Shown here one piece after another: positions 1-9,933 of a DNA stretch of 64,000 bases. This DNA is from Dryocosmus kuriphilus. Lineage: Eukaryota > Arthropoda > Insecta > Hymenoptera > Cynipidae. Made by a program: the position numbers and the translations under genes. The notes under the pieces were generated by a model. That model was not told the DNA's origin. It did not search any database and saw nothing but the letters and a program-made list of their open reading frames with translations. The number at the start of each line of letters is the position of its first letter. Within the stretch, counting starts at the first letter, position 1. Location of the stretch: NCBI GenBank assembly GCA_038277395.1, contig CM076193.1, positions 176,244,711 through 176,308,710 of the forward strand, read 5' to 3'.

Positions 1-900
1 CGCTTCTACTCTGCTCTTAGTCACCTCTGCTCCCCTTCAAACTTGAGACCGCTCACCTATTTTCAACTCCTCTCTCCCTTCGTCCCATATCCACATCGTC
101 TCATTCACCCACAACATGTCTCTCCCAAACCAAACACTATTCCCTTTTCTCCTCTCCTCCCAAGCCCTCTCTCCTATTAGCCATCCTTTCTTTCTCTCCC
201 TCCATGTCATATCTTCATCAATTCTTTCTTTTCTTCCCCTAAGCACCCCCCCCCTTTATCTCCTGCGCCCTGATATTTGCCCCTATGTCCGTCAAAAGTT
301 TCTCTACCTCCTTCTTTCCCGTTTCGCTTTCTAGTTGCAATCCTTTTATAAAGATATTTCTCCTTTTTTTTCCCCTTTCAAACCCTTCCGTTTTCCCTTC
401 TAACCCACGTACTCTACTTTTCATTCTGTCGTTCTCCTCTCTCAAGTTCACATCTCCTTCTTCCCCGTCCCCTCTACCTATTTCCTCACGATTCTCTTGA
501 AAACAGCTCTGCATTCTAAGTTACGTACCCTCTCTTCTACCTGCCTTATCACCTTTCTCCCCACTTCTGCTTTTTTCTTTGTCCCTCCTCCATCCTCTCT
601 AATTTTTGCCATACTTTTTCTTTCTCTTTCTTCCAGCAGTTTTCCCATTTCTCCCATTTCTCTTTTATCTTTATGACTATCCCCTCTGTTCCCCACCCAT
701 GTTCCTTTTCTTCCGCTTTCCCTCTACTCACTACCTTCCCTAACTCTCGGAACATATTTTCCATTGTGTCGTTTGTCTTATCTAATGCCTTATCCATGTC
801 CTTACTTAACTCTGACATCTTATCAATTGACTTACCAAACCCTAACCTCTCTGCGTCCCCCCCACTAGCCCCTCCTGCCCAGCTCGCCTTACCTCACCAT
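1..900 (-). pseudogene. LINE ORF1 (coiled-coil RNA-binding protein), frameshifted and partial
   Basis: Three overlapping minus-strand segments (about 818-549, 696-478, 514-239) and a fourth (246-37) read as one charged protein broken by frameshifts. The first part is rich in Lys, Glu and hydrophobic heptads, typical of the trimerising coiled coil of L1-type ORF1. The segment around 370-330 contains RRNIFIKGLQ, like the start of the RRM-type domain of L1 ORF1 (the 'Transposase_22' family). The last part (246-37), with ERIDEDMTWRERK and a Trp-rich stretch, fits the C-terminal region. ORF1 proteins coat LINE RNA and act as chaperones. ORF2 would follow beyond base 1. The family assignment rests on recognised motifs, not on a search. 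Confidence 0.55.
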
Positions 901-1215
901 CCGTCTTCCCAGTCTCGTACAACTTCACTACCCTACTCTCTATCCACCACACTAACTAGCTATCTTGACTAACTAACGAACATCAAACCTAACCGCACTC
1001 TTCAGTATGTACCGTTTTTCTCACTTTTTCCTTTCTTCCATCTTCCGCGACCCTTCCACTCATTCCTCCCAAATACCCGCCGCCATAACTCTACTCACAA
1101 CCCTTTTTTTCACACCACACAACACTCATATTCACTTCCCAAGCCAAAACGATCGCTCAAATCCCTACACCCGTCCCATCACTATCAGCGCCGGAAACGA
1201 AAGCCCAACATAAGC
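1..1215 (-). mobile_element. L1-like non-LTR retrotransposon, 5' part (runs off the left edge)
   Basis: The minus strand carries the first part of a LINE: a 5' untranslated stretch from about 1,215 down to about 900, then a decayed ORF1. The plus strand is extremely C+T rich, so the element's sense strand is purine rich, as in the LINE at 36.5-39.4 kb. The 5' boundary near 1,215 is judged only from the change in base composition; no target duplication could be checked because the other end lies outside the window. Clade is uncertain: the ORF1 resembles L1-like ORF1 proteins common in hymenopterans. Confidence 0.6.
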
Positions 1216-1575
1216 ATACTTATTATCTAGTAATGAGAGGAAAATGAATAGAAACATGCTGTCATATGACCAAAGAATATATGTGCTATGTGATAAGAGT
1301 TTCAAACGAAAATATTTTTATTACATTCTTACACTTATTTTGACTTACCAGTTGAATGTCCTTATTTGTAGGATATTCGTGCGTACACAAAAGTCAAATA
1401 TTCCTATAAAATGCCACAGATTTCAAAATATACAATATCGAGATGATAATCGTCAAATTTCGAGGAGAATCGTGATTGAGGAGCACCTTGGAAATAATTA
1501 TTCATCTCTTTATGAAATAAGTTAAAAATTAATTGTTCCGAAATTTCGGGTATCCTTTCAGACATGCAATGATCA
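1216..1575. other. Unassigned sequence between two elements
   Basis: An open frame of 93 codons runs on the plus strand (1,244-1,525), but its composition is ordinary AT-rich sequence and I recognise no motif. I see no repeat structure here except the start of the inverted-repeat element at about 1,576. No gene can be supported. Confidence 0.3.
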
Positions 1576-2518
1576 CACTGTGGGCTTGAACTGAGTTCAA
1601 AACCAAGTTCAATCGAAATTGGATTTTCTTGCTGATTTTGATATTATGGACCGTCCTGAGTAATTTATAACAAACATTGAAGTCATCGGCGGGGCCGTTT
1701 TTTTGGTTGCAGCTATTGTAAAGTATCAAATTATTTTTCATAATAATATTCTATTCGTTTCGACTTTATATTCTACAAGCAATATGTTTTACGACAAAGA
1801 TATGAACATTTTTAGGTTTGTTAGTAAAATTTTGAGACAAAAATTTTAAAACAAAATAATCTCTTCAAATACATATTATGTATATATTTTATATATTATT
1901 ATACAATATAAGGACTTAAAAATAACAAGATTTTTCCTCATAATACTTATTCACATTTCGCGTCAAACTTAAAGAATATACAATCGTCCTATTTAAAAAA
2001 TATTAATATTTTATGAAAGCTAAACAAGTAAATAATAATCACACATGAAGACCATTAAATTCACAAATTGCTTGTAATAAATGCTTATTATGCTCTGAAT
2101 GTCTTCGGTGAACCTTGCGTTTAGTCCAACCAGCTTTGAGTTCGTGATGAAGGGACTCAAATGCTTGTTCGCTAAATTTATCTAATCCAACTTCATATTT
2201 TTCGGAGACATTACGACAGCTGTAACTTTTTCTGGTGCGTCTGCCGCAAAATTGACAAGAGTTAATTTCGTCCTTAGATCTAATGAAACTATCTAAAATA
2301 GTTATTTCACTAAAAAAAACAACAACAAAAAAATAGAAAAAACCGAATTTATTGGATAAATCTGGTTAGGGCCCCTTTTAAATGCTCAAAAAAACGGCCC
2401 AGCCGATGATTTCAGTTTTTATTGTAAATTACACAGGACGGTCTACACTGTCAAAATCATCAAGAAAATCCCATTTCCGTTGACCTTGGTTTTTTAAACT
2501 CAGTGTAAGCCCACCGTG
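1576..2518 (-). mobile_element. DNA transposon remnant with long imperfect terminal inverted repeats
   Basis: The sequence from 1,576 to about 1,705 reappears, reverse complemented, at 2,518 down to about 2,390. The outer ends read CACTGTGGGCTT (left) and CACGGTGGGCTT (right, reverse complement). Shared blocks inside include GGATTTTCTTG, GACCGTCCTG, TGTAATTTA-like sequence, and ATCGGC followed by GGGCCGTTTTTTT. Identity is roughly 75% by eye. A minus-strand coding exon lies between the repeats (2,309-2,039). Structure suggests a cut-and-paste element about 0.94 kb long, probably internally deleted. No clear target-site duplication is visible. The superfamily cannot be named; the CACNGTG-type terminus is reminiscent of Transib-like ends, but that is weak. 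Confidence 0.6.
2039..2309 (-). pseudogene. C-terminal exon of an unidentified transposase-like protein
   Basis: On the minus strand a pyrimidine-rich tract ending in TTTTTTAG (about 2,310-2,325) looks like a 3' splice site. It is followed by about 89 open codons to a TGA at 2,041-2,039. The peptide contains CQFCGRRTRKSYSC, giving three to four cysteines in a CxxC...C arrangement, then a charged stretch with FESLHHELKAGW and HRRHSEHNKHLL. A Cys-rich ending followed by a basic tail is common in transposase C-termini, and the position between long inverted repeats supports that role. I do not recognise the family. The upstream exons are absent or unrecognisable, so this is probably a terminal fragment. 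Confidence 0.45.
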
Positions 2519-2833
2519 ATAAGTTAATAATATTCAATTTCAAACATGCAGGTTTCGACTAAGCTACATTCGTTTTTCAGCATACTAGTGTACTCGGCCA
2601 TACACAAAATGGCATTTTTCAAACTAATGTTTCCTTTATCGCAGTATACACTTTCAGCTTCCTCACATGTATTTTCGCTATTTTCACATTCTACAGAGGG
2701 TTTAGGTATGCACTCAAAAAAGAATGGTCTTCCTTCCACAAGATTTTTTAAACTGCACTTTGTATTCATTTACATTGAGGGACTGAGTGTATTCTGATTT
2801 TGGTCGTTTGTCCTTTTGAAATTATTCGCCCAC
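2519..2833. other. Spacer between two inverted-repeat elements
   Basis: AT-rich DNA with an 81-codon minus-strand frame (2,769-2,524) that has several Cys and acidic residues but matches nothing I know. No repeat or RNA feature is seen. Confidence 0.3.
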
Positions 2834-2850
2834 ACGCTAAAAAGTAGATA

Positions 2851-5310
2851 CTGCTGATCAGAATTTAAATTCGAATGATCATCACGCCTTGCCGTCGGCG
2901 CCGAAAAATTCTGATCATCAGAACTTTTATACTGAAGCTCAGAATTTTTCAATACTGTATATCAGTGACGCACGCTTCGGCAAAATAGTTGCTGCGGAGC
3001 AGTATTCGAGATACTGCTGATCAGAATTTAAATTCTGATGATCATCACGCCTTGCCGTCGGCGCCGAAAAATTCTGATCATCAGAACTTTTACACTGAAG
3101 CTCAAAATTTTTCAATACTGTATATCAGTGACGCACACTTCGGCAAAATAGTTGCTGCGGAGCAGTATTCGAGATACTGCTGATCAGAATTTAAATTCTG
3201 ATGATCATCACGCCTTGCCGTCGGCGCCGAAAAATTCTGATCATCAGAACTTTTACACTGAAGCTCAAAATTTTTCAATACTGTATATCAGTGACGCACA
3301 CTTCGGCAAAATAGTTGCTGCGGAGCAGTATTCGAGATACTGCTGATCAGAATTTAAATTCTGATGATCATCACGCCTTGCCGTCGGCGCCGAAAAATTC
3401 TGATCATCAGAACTTTTATACTGAAGCTCAGAATTTTTCAATACTGTATATCAGTGACGCACGCTTCGGCAAAATAGTTGCTGCGGAGAAGTTTTCGATA
3501 TACTGCTGATCAGAATTTAAATTCTAATGATCATCACGCCTTGCCGTCGGCGCCGAAAAGTTCTGATCATCAGAACTTTTATACTGAAGCTCAGAATTTT
3601 TCAATACTGTATATTAGCGACGCACGCTTCGGCAAAATAGTCGCTGCGGAGAAGTATTCGAGATACTGCTTATCAGAATTTAAATTCTGATGATCATCAC
3701 GCCTTGCCCTTCGGCGCCGAAAAATTCTGATCATCAGAACTTTTACACTGAAGCTCAGAATTTTTCAATACTGTATATCAGTGACGCACACTTCGGCAAA
3801 ATAATTGCTGCGGAGCAGTATTCGAGATACTGCTGATCAGAATTTAAATTCTGATGATCATCACGCCTTGCCGTTGGCGCCGAAAAATTCTGATCATCAG
3901 AACTTTTACACTGAAGCTCAGAATTTTTCAATACTGTATATCAGTGACGCACACTTCGGCAAAATAGTTGCTGCGGAGCAGTATTCGAGATACTGCTGAT
4001 CAGAATTTAAATTCTAATGATCATCACGCCTTGCCGTCGGCGCCGAAAAATTCTGATCATCAGAACTTTTATACTGAAGCTCAGAATTTTTCAATACTGT
4101 ATATCAGTGACGCACACTTCGGCAAAATAGTTGCTGCGGAGCAGTATTCGAGATACTGCTGATCAGAATTTAAATTCTGATGATCATCACGCCTTGCCCT
4201 TCGGCGCCGAAAAATTCTGATCATCAGAACTTTTACACTGAAGCTCAGAATTTTTCAATACTGTATATCAGTGACGCACACTTCGGCAAAATAGTTGCTG
4301 CGGAGCATTATTCGAGATACTGCTGATCAGAATTTAAATTCTGATGATCATCACGCCTTGCCCTCCGGCGCCGAAAAATTCTGATCATCAGAACTTTTAC
4401 ACTGAAGCTCAGAATTTTTCAATACTGTATATCAGTGACGCACACTTCGGCAAAATAGTTGCTGCGGAGCAGTATTCGAGATACTGCTGATCAGAATTTA
4501 AATTCTGATGATCATCACGCCTTGCCCTTCGGCGCCGAAAAATTCTGATCATCAGAACTTTTACACTGAAGCTCAGAATTTTTCAATACTGTATATCAGT
4601 GACGCACACTTCGGCAAAATAGTTGCTGCGGAGCAGTATTCGAGATACTGCTGATCAGAATTTAAATTCTGATGATCGTCACGCCTTGCCCTCCGGCGCC
4701 GAAAAATTCTGATCATCAGAACTTTTACACTGAAGCTCAGAATTTTTCAATACTGTATATCAGTGACGCACACTTCGGCAAAATAGTTGCTGCGGAGCAG
4801 TATTCGAGATACTGCTGATCAGAATTTAAATTCTGATGATCATCACGCGCCTTGCCCTCCGGCGCCGAAAAATTCTGATCATCAGAACTTTTACACTGAA
4901 GCTCAGAATTTTTCAATACTGTATATCAGTGACGCACACTTCGGCAAAATAGTTGCTGCGGAGCAGTATTCGAGATACTACTGATCAGAATTTAAATTCT
5001 GATGATCATGACGCTTCTCCGTCGGCGCCGAAAAATTCTGATCATCAGAACTTTTATACTGAAGCTCAGAATTTTTCAATACTCTATATCAGTGACGCAC
5101 GCTTTGGCAAAATAGTTGCTGCGGAGCAGTATTCGAGATACTGCTGATCAGAATTTAAATTCTGATGATCATCACGCCTTGCCGTCGGCGCTGAAAAATT
5201 CTGATCATCAGAACTTTTTATGCTGAAGCTCAGAATTTTTCAATACTGTATATCAGTGACGCACGCTTCGGGAAAATCGTTGCTGCGGAGCATTATTCGA
5301 GATTCTGATC
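2851..5310 (+). repeat. Tandem satellite, 163-166-bp unit, about 15 copies
   Basis: Units recur at 163-166-bp spacing (equivalent points at 2,989, 3,152, 3,315, 3,478, 3,805, 3,968, 4,787, 4,953). Copies are almost identical in the middle and more diverged at both edges (2,851-2,990 and 5,150-5,310), as expected for an array grown by unequal exchange. Each unit holds three palindromic blocks: a perfect 22-bp palindrome centred on AATTTAAATT; TTCTGAT-C-ATCAGAA; and GCAGTAT-TCGAG-ATACTGC. A GC-rich island, GTCGGCGCCGAA, lies between the first two. The repeated 64-codon open frames inside the units are a by-product: 163 is not a multiple of three, so successive frames are out of phase. Confidence 0.95.
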
Positions 5311-5316
5311 ATCAGA

Positions 5317-5520
5317 ATGTCGAATAATGCTCCTAAGAATAAAAATTTTGAAAAGCTGCATTCACAAGTTTCTGCTGACAAGTACATACATAACCAAGAT
5401 AAAGGATCAACTGAAGCATATCTAGAAACAGGAGATTTCAAACCGATAATTACGCTTCCAAGAGTAAAAAATGTTAACTATATTCGTCCCCACAGATGGA
5501 TGTTATCATTTACGTGTTAA
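5317..5520 (+). other. Short open frame just after the satellite, doubtful
   Basis: A 67-codon frame with ATG start follows the last degenerate satellite unit. The peptide is hydrophilic (MSNNAPKNKNFEKLH...) with no known motif. It could be a relic of coding sequence in the element or chance. No splice signals or polyadenylation signal clearly belong to it. Confidence 0.15.
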
Positions 5521-5980
5521 GGAACATAGGAAATTACACCAAGGAATTCCCTTAAGTATTTTTGGAGATGAGTTGATTTAAACTTCTACAATCGCATTAT
5601 TCTAGCAGATTTTCACATACAATTATGATGCAATATATTTCAGAAAAATGTCACAAATAGTACGAAACAATATAATTTTGTATACACTAGCCAAAAAAAG
5701 GAACAATTATAGAGAAAAACAAAAGAAAATGCAATTATAAAAGACTAGCATATCAGGAAACAATAATAAAATTTATACAAAACTTCAAAAGAATTATACA
5801 CCAAAAGAGACAACAAATTCTTCCACATCAGGCTTTTATTAAATTTATTCCAATATTATTCCTTTTACTTTATATTTTCTATGAAGTTTTTATATTCAGA
5901 GTCACTAATTAAATTATTTATCGTTTTGAGAAATACAGAAGAATCAAGTCTTCAAGTAGTTTAGATATTTTACCTGTTTC
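5521..5980. other. AT-rich interior of the element
   Basis: Very A-rich DNA with no open frame above background and no repeat that I can define. Confidence 0.4.
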
Positions 5981-5984
5981 CATA

Positions 5985-6085
5985 TGTACCTCGATAGTCT
6001 CTGCGGTTAAGTTGCGTGCGATATAGTATAAGTTAGTTTGTAAACCTAGGATAAGCGAGTTCGATTCCCCCGTCGTCAAAGAGAG
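5985..6085 (+). ncRNA. tRNA-like sequence, possible tRNA-derived SINE head
   Basis: The stretch CTCTGCGGTTAAGTTGCGTG (about 6,000-6,019) resembles a degenerate box A / D-arm. Some 40 bases later GCGAGTTCGATTCCCCC (about 6,055-6,071) matches the box B / T-arm consensus GGTTCGANTCC except for one base. Spacing between the boxes is within the range of RNA polymerase III promoters, slightly long for a plain tRNA. A short AT-rich sequence follows. This fits a SINE head or tRNA pseudogene; I could not fold a complete acceptor stem by eye. Confidence 0.35.
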
Positions 6086-6229
6086 CTTCGAAGATCACGT
6101 CAGAACCCGTTTTTCGTAACAAAGAAGTTGACTTAATTACCAAAAAAAGTTTCCTTTTTTATTTTTTTGTAATTTTCAAAATTTAATTGATAATATATGA
6201 ATTGATGAGAAATATTGCGACGTAACAGC

Positions 6230-6566
6230 TGATCGCGCGCAGTGAAAGCAAAACACTAAAATCGTCAAGCTTCCATCAGAATCTCAAATTCAGATGATCA
6301 GAATCGCTAGTTGCGCGTTCAATCTACAAAGTTTCTGTCTATCAGAATCTCCGGTTTGATGAGAAGCATTTAAATATCTGAATTCGAGTTTCACAGCTAC
6401 TGAAGAACAGAATGTATTTTTTTGATTATTAGAATCTGACGTTAGCTTAGATCAGTATCGCATGATTCTGATGAACAGAATTTTTTGCCCCGAAGGCAGA
6501 ATGCGGAATCGCAGAATCTGATCATCAGAATTTAAATTCTGATCAGCAGCATTAACCTTTTAGCGT
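6230..6566. repeat. Right subterminal region with degenerate ATCAGAA motifs
   Basis: At least eight copies of ATCAGAA or near variants, in both orientations, lie between about 6,290 and 6,545. The terminal block 6,515-6,549 is the reverse complement of the first palindromic block of the satellite. CCCCGAAGGCAGAA near 6,490 is a relic of the CGGCGCCGAAAAA segment. This looks like the unexpanded counterpart of the array at the left end. Confidence 0.6.
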
Positions 6567-6576
6567 AGTTTGTTAA

Positions 6577-6825
6577 TTACAATTTGGCGATTTGTTCGAA
6601 ACTACCGCCAGCTTGTAGTTCCAGGCCGATAATTACATTTTTGCTGCCGGAATTATTATGAGCAAGTTTAGGTAAGATGAGATTATTGCTTGTCCTACGT
6701 GGAGATTCTACTTCTTTCATGTGAACGCTTTTTCTTCTGCTGCTTGAGAAAGAAGTACTATAACCATCGCTTCTAATGGGTTGTGTGGTGATAATATTTT
6801 CTGTGTCCAACCCTAAAGACTTCAC
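6577..6825 (-). other. Open frame of 82 codons next to the element end, unknown
   Basis: A minus-strand frame ends 10 bases outside the right inverted repeat. The peptide is Ser/Arg rich in the middle (SFSSSRRKSVHMKEVESPRRT) and ends GGSFEQIAKL. It is not repetitive and reads more like real coding sequence than most frames here, so it might be an exon of a host gene or of the element. I recognise no domain, and no convincing splice acceptor was seen upstream. Confidence 0.25.
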
Positions 6826-7560
6826 CTTAATTTGAAAAATCTTACTTGCTCCTTTAATTATACAGATACTCTAACATCTAGCTAATCATAGACGTATCTT
6901 AGGTTTCCAAAAGCAACTGATCTAGTATGAGGTTAAAACGTGCCTGAACTCGCTTCGTATAACGTTCTTAGACTATGATAAGTTGTTAAAAAGATAGCAG
7001 GGGAAATTCTTTGTAGTGGGGCTATTTTGTGAATGGGTCAGGTGATCAACTTGTACGTTAGGTGATGGGACGAGAAAGAAAACTAGTTGATCCCCTATAA
7101 AGAATTTTGTCTAACCTGTCATATCCATGACAGGAATATCAGTTACTTTGTTGCGTGTTGAATAATCCATTGTGTTCGTGTTGTGCATCCGCAACTCAAG
7201 TTTGGAACTGTATTCTTTGAGAGAATTTAATCTCAAATATTCCCGCTATATAAAGTACAAACTGGGATTTTATCACTATTCTATCACAATACCAGTTGTT
7301 CAATCAATATTATTGGAGCACCAAAATTTCTGGATTTTGGAAGCTCAAGACTTGGCAGTCCGATAATTCGCAATTCGATAATAATAATATAATATTATAT
7401 AATAATATATATATATAATAATAATATTTTTAAAAAAGTCGTTTCAAATTCCACTTCATAAAAGAACTCTATAGAACAGTATAATAGATAAAAACATTTT
7501 CCATGCTTAGTAATATACTGGGTCCATTTTATTATTCTTTATAGATAAGCGAACCAATTC
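6826..7560. other. Unassigned DNA with AT microsatellite
   Basis: Contains an imperfect inverted repeat around 7,000-7,115 (GGTGATCAACTT against TAGTTGATCCCC, and AAATTCTTTGTAG against TATAAAGAATTTT), perhaps a small MITE relic, and a TAA/TA microsatellite at 7,378-7,428. No gene is supported. Confidence 0.4.
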
Positions 7561-7689
7561 GAATTATTCCGAATCATTACAATGTATGCCTCTAACCTAA
7601 TCCGAGAATATTCGATTGTGCTAAACTAATTAGATAGTAGCATTTCTGTCAGTAAACAAAAAACTGAAAATATACTTGATCCTTGGTTA

Positions 7690-8284
7690 ATGAATTTGTC
7701 AGACAAAAATATTCCTGAAGCAGCTTCTGATACAATTAGATTATGTGTTAAAAGTTTTGCTTCATCACAAAAAAAACAATATCAAGTTCTCGAAATTGTA
7801 AAGAATTTAGAGGTAAATTTAGATAATGTTCCACTGGATGTAAGATACGAACTTAGACGTAAAGTCTTATCATTGACACCCAATTACTTTAAAAAAACCT
7901 AAAAGAATATTTATCCTAGACAGAAAATGATGATTCGGTTACGTATGAAAAAACTATCTACAATCCCTTTAATAAAATTAAATATTCGGCTTCAAAATGG
8001 TTAAAATTATCCAAAATTAATAGTTACTTAGGAGATATTAATAAGAAAACTGACTTATATATTTCTGACACAAACATCGTCAGAACGTATGGCTTACCAT
8101 AGATTCACAAACCCAATTCTCCCTTTGGATCTGTGGTTTCATACGTAAATGCTCCTACACACTTTTTTGCTAAAACAATAGAGATCTTCTAATATCAGTT
8201 CCTAAACCCAAATTCTTTGGAGAAAGCTCCATAGCTTTTCGTCAAACCATCATAAGTTGTTTTTAAAATTCACTACTATTTTAG
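7690..8284 (+). pseudogene. Penelope-like RT, N-terminal part to motif A region
   Basis: After a 70-codon open start, the frame continues with frameshifts and stops. Near 8,085-8,105 it reads RTYGLP followed by a stop and IHKPNSPF, the diagnostic RT motif of Penelope-like elements (usual form YGLPKIHKP). VVSYVNAPTHFFAKT follows at about 8,125-8,175 (usual form IVSSINSPTY.LAK). The last segment, FTTILDI at about 8,270, corresponds to the run-up to catalytic motif A. Translation then breaks off at the LINE insertion. Stops and frameshifts make it non-functional. Confidence 0.75.
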
Positions 8285-9330
8285 ATATAAGGATGACTTT
8301 TTTTTTGTTTGGTGGAGGAGGAGGTGGATATCCTTTTGACGGACTGAGTGTGGTACTGGACCTAAACGGCCCCTACCTTCTAAAGCCACCTCCGCCTCGG
8401 CGCTCAGATTAAAAGTCCATTGTGCCTCGTTTTCCCGTCCCAGACCTCTTAATGAAGCCCAGAATGTCGCCCACATTTAGCGTTGAGATGTCGCCAGGTT
8501 CCATGAAATGATCCCCGAGGAATTCTTTACCAATTCCAGGTAGTGCCTGACTCTGGCATAGAATGTGTAGAGATGTATCGAAGTTTCTACCGCATTTCCT
8601 GCACTCTGTTGTGGGACTAAGCCCCATCTTGTGCCTATGCACAGGTCAGACCCTGTGGTATCAGAGCCCTAGACTTTATTGTCTCCCTGTTCAAGGGAGT
8701 TTCCTTGGAGCCCTCCTTCCTCTTCCCCCATGACGAGCAAGACGAGTTGCTGCAGATGAAATTTGTTGTTCAAAGACCCCTTCTGTGGAGCCTTGGCTGC
8801 CCGGTAATATTTTTTTCTTCGCTACTTGGTAAACGACCCCTTTGGAGCGGTCCCCTTTTGGCGAAGGATTAAATAAATAAATAAATAAAGTCCCCTGAGA
8901 GGGGCCCATATTTCTATTTTAATTACTTGTGTTTTTTGTGTTCGCCAATTTGGGCCCCATGTGAGAAGCTGGGGAACTAAAAGACAGCTCCCTGCAGAAC
9001 CTCGAATAAGTCTCAGTTGAGGGGGGCAAACCGTAGTGTTCAAGGGTTTGGTAACCCTGGTGCCATTTAGTTTTCGACACGTTGAACACATCTTAGCTCG
9101 GGAGAATGGGGACTCGCGCCCCCTATATTCAGGAGGCTTTGCCATTACCCTCTGGAAGGATCGCTTCTTGGTCAGGGTCCCGCAGAACAGAGACCCCCAG
9201 TTCCCCAAAGCAGCTGTAATTTGCGATACAGTCCCTCTGGTTCACCTACTGTAGGTCGCTCGTCTGATTAGACCCCTAAGCCCTCCCACCATCTACAAGG
9301 TAATGTGATCCGCGGGGAGGGCATTTAGAT
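8285..9330 (-). mobile_element. LINE 3' fragment (RNase H end) inserted in the Penelope element
   Basis: On the minus strand the left end is a poly(A)-like tail (complement of TTTTTTTTTGTTTGG at 8,299-8,313), placing the element's 3' end there, preceded by CCACCTCCTCCTCCACC. A C-terminal zinc-knuckle peptide lies at 8,642-8,409, and further GC-rich LINE-like sequence reaches about 9,330, including a TAAA microsatellite at 8,873-8,890. About 0.4 kb of Penelope RT (motif A to motif C) is missing between the flanks, so the insertion came with a deletion or is a later rearrangement. A convincing target duplication is lacking. Confidence 0.6.
8409..8642 (-). pseudogene. C-terminus of LINE ORF2 after RNase H (Cys-knuckle tail)
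   Basis: The peptide HRHKMGLSPTTECRKCG with DTSLHILCQSQAL matches in layout the tail at 47,230-47,400, where HKYKMGSSPTAEYRMCG is followed by a similar HAFANVRHL segment. It is the C-x2-C...H...C tail downstream of RNase H in R1/Loa/Jockey-type LINEs. Only this tail is preserved; the RT and RNase H parts are gone. Confidence 0.6.
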
Positions 9331-9933
9331 GATACTTTCCTTATTATTCCATGAAATAAGATACAACATACAATTTTAACTAACAGTTATCACAAAAGAC
9401 TCCAATTCATTCACGAAATTGAATCTAATGTTTCGGTTAGATTTCAGATATAAAAGTCATTAGAAATAATAACAGCAATATCAAAACTATCTGTTATAGA
9501 AAACCCGCATGTTCTGGTAGAATCTTAAATTTTTATTCAGATCATCCAATTCACCACAAAATCTGTATAATCAAAAACATTGCTCACTTAGCCTCTTTAT
9601 TATCTCATAAAATGTTTCATCAGGAAAACCTAATAATAGTAATAAAAATCCTCCTCTTCAATAACTATCCTTACTAGTTCATTGATAAACGTATTAAACA
9701 TAGACTTTTTAATATCAATAATAATTCAAACATTACACGACATAAGAATAATAGTAATAACTGAACCACAGACAAAACTTGTGTCCTCTTTAATTACTAC
9801 ACTGACATATCACCACAAAGACGTAGATTATTTTAAAATTTTAATATTGATACTACTTTTGGAATTGACTCCAAACTTGATCACTTTATCAAATTAGGAA
9901 AAGGTCCCATAGAGAAACGCAATCAATATAATA
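9331..9933 (+). pseudogene. Penelope-like RT, catalytic motif C to thumb
   Basis: The frame resumes at LDDTFLIIP (9,331-9,357), the catalytic YxDD-type motif of Penelope RTs, here with the first residue changed. It continues with RLQFIHEIESNVSVRF, then CYRKPACSGRILNFYSDHP at about 9,490-9,550, matching the usual WYRKPTFSGR..NF.S.HP signature. FHQENLIIVIKILL and a C-terminal GKGPIEKRNQYN (about 9,898-9,930) lead to the endonuclease linker. Several stops and frameshifts are present. Confidence 0.8.

Larger units (their letters stand above)
2834..6566. mobile_element. Putative non-autonomous DNA element with inverted ends and an internal satellite array
   Basis: The left end (2,834 onward) and the right end (6,566 backward) align as inverted repeats: ACGCTAAAA, then 8 weakly matching bases, then 22 matching bases (2,851-2,872 against 6,549-6,528). 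Inside the left end lies a 163-bp tandem array. Inside the right end (about 6,230-6,566) are many degenerate ATCAGAA/TTCTGAT heptamers, the same motif that fills the array. Terminal inverted repeats plus repeated subterminal motifs are known transposase-binding architecture in hAT-, P- and Tc1-type elements. No transposase is visible, so the element would be non-autonomous. No target duplication is evident, and the true outer limits may differ by some bases. Confidence 0.5.

Noticed and set aside
673..972. Plus-strand Ser/Pro-rich open frame
   Set aside because: Antisense shadow of the purine-rich LINE ORF1.
2989..5147. Eight or more near-identical 64-65-codon open frames, as if a tandem gene family
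   Set aside because: They coincide with the 163-166-bp satellite, overlap each other by about 32 bases, and lie out of phase because the unit is not a multiple of three. The peptide is a direct translation of palindromic DNA.
2851..5310. CRISPR-like repeat-spacer array
   Set aside because: The whole 163-bp unit is conserved with no variable spacers, and the context is eukaryotic.
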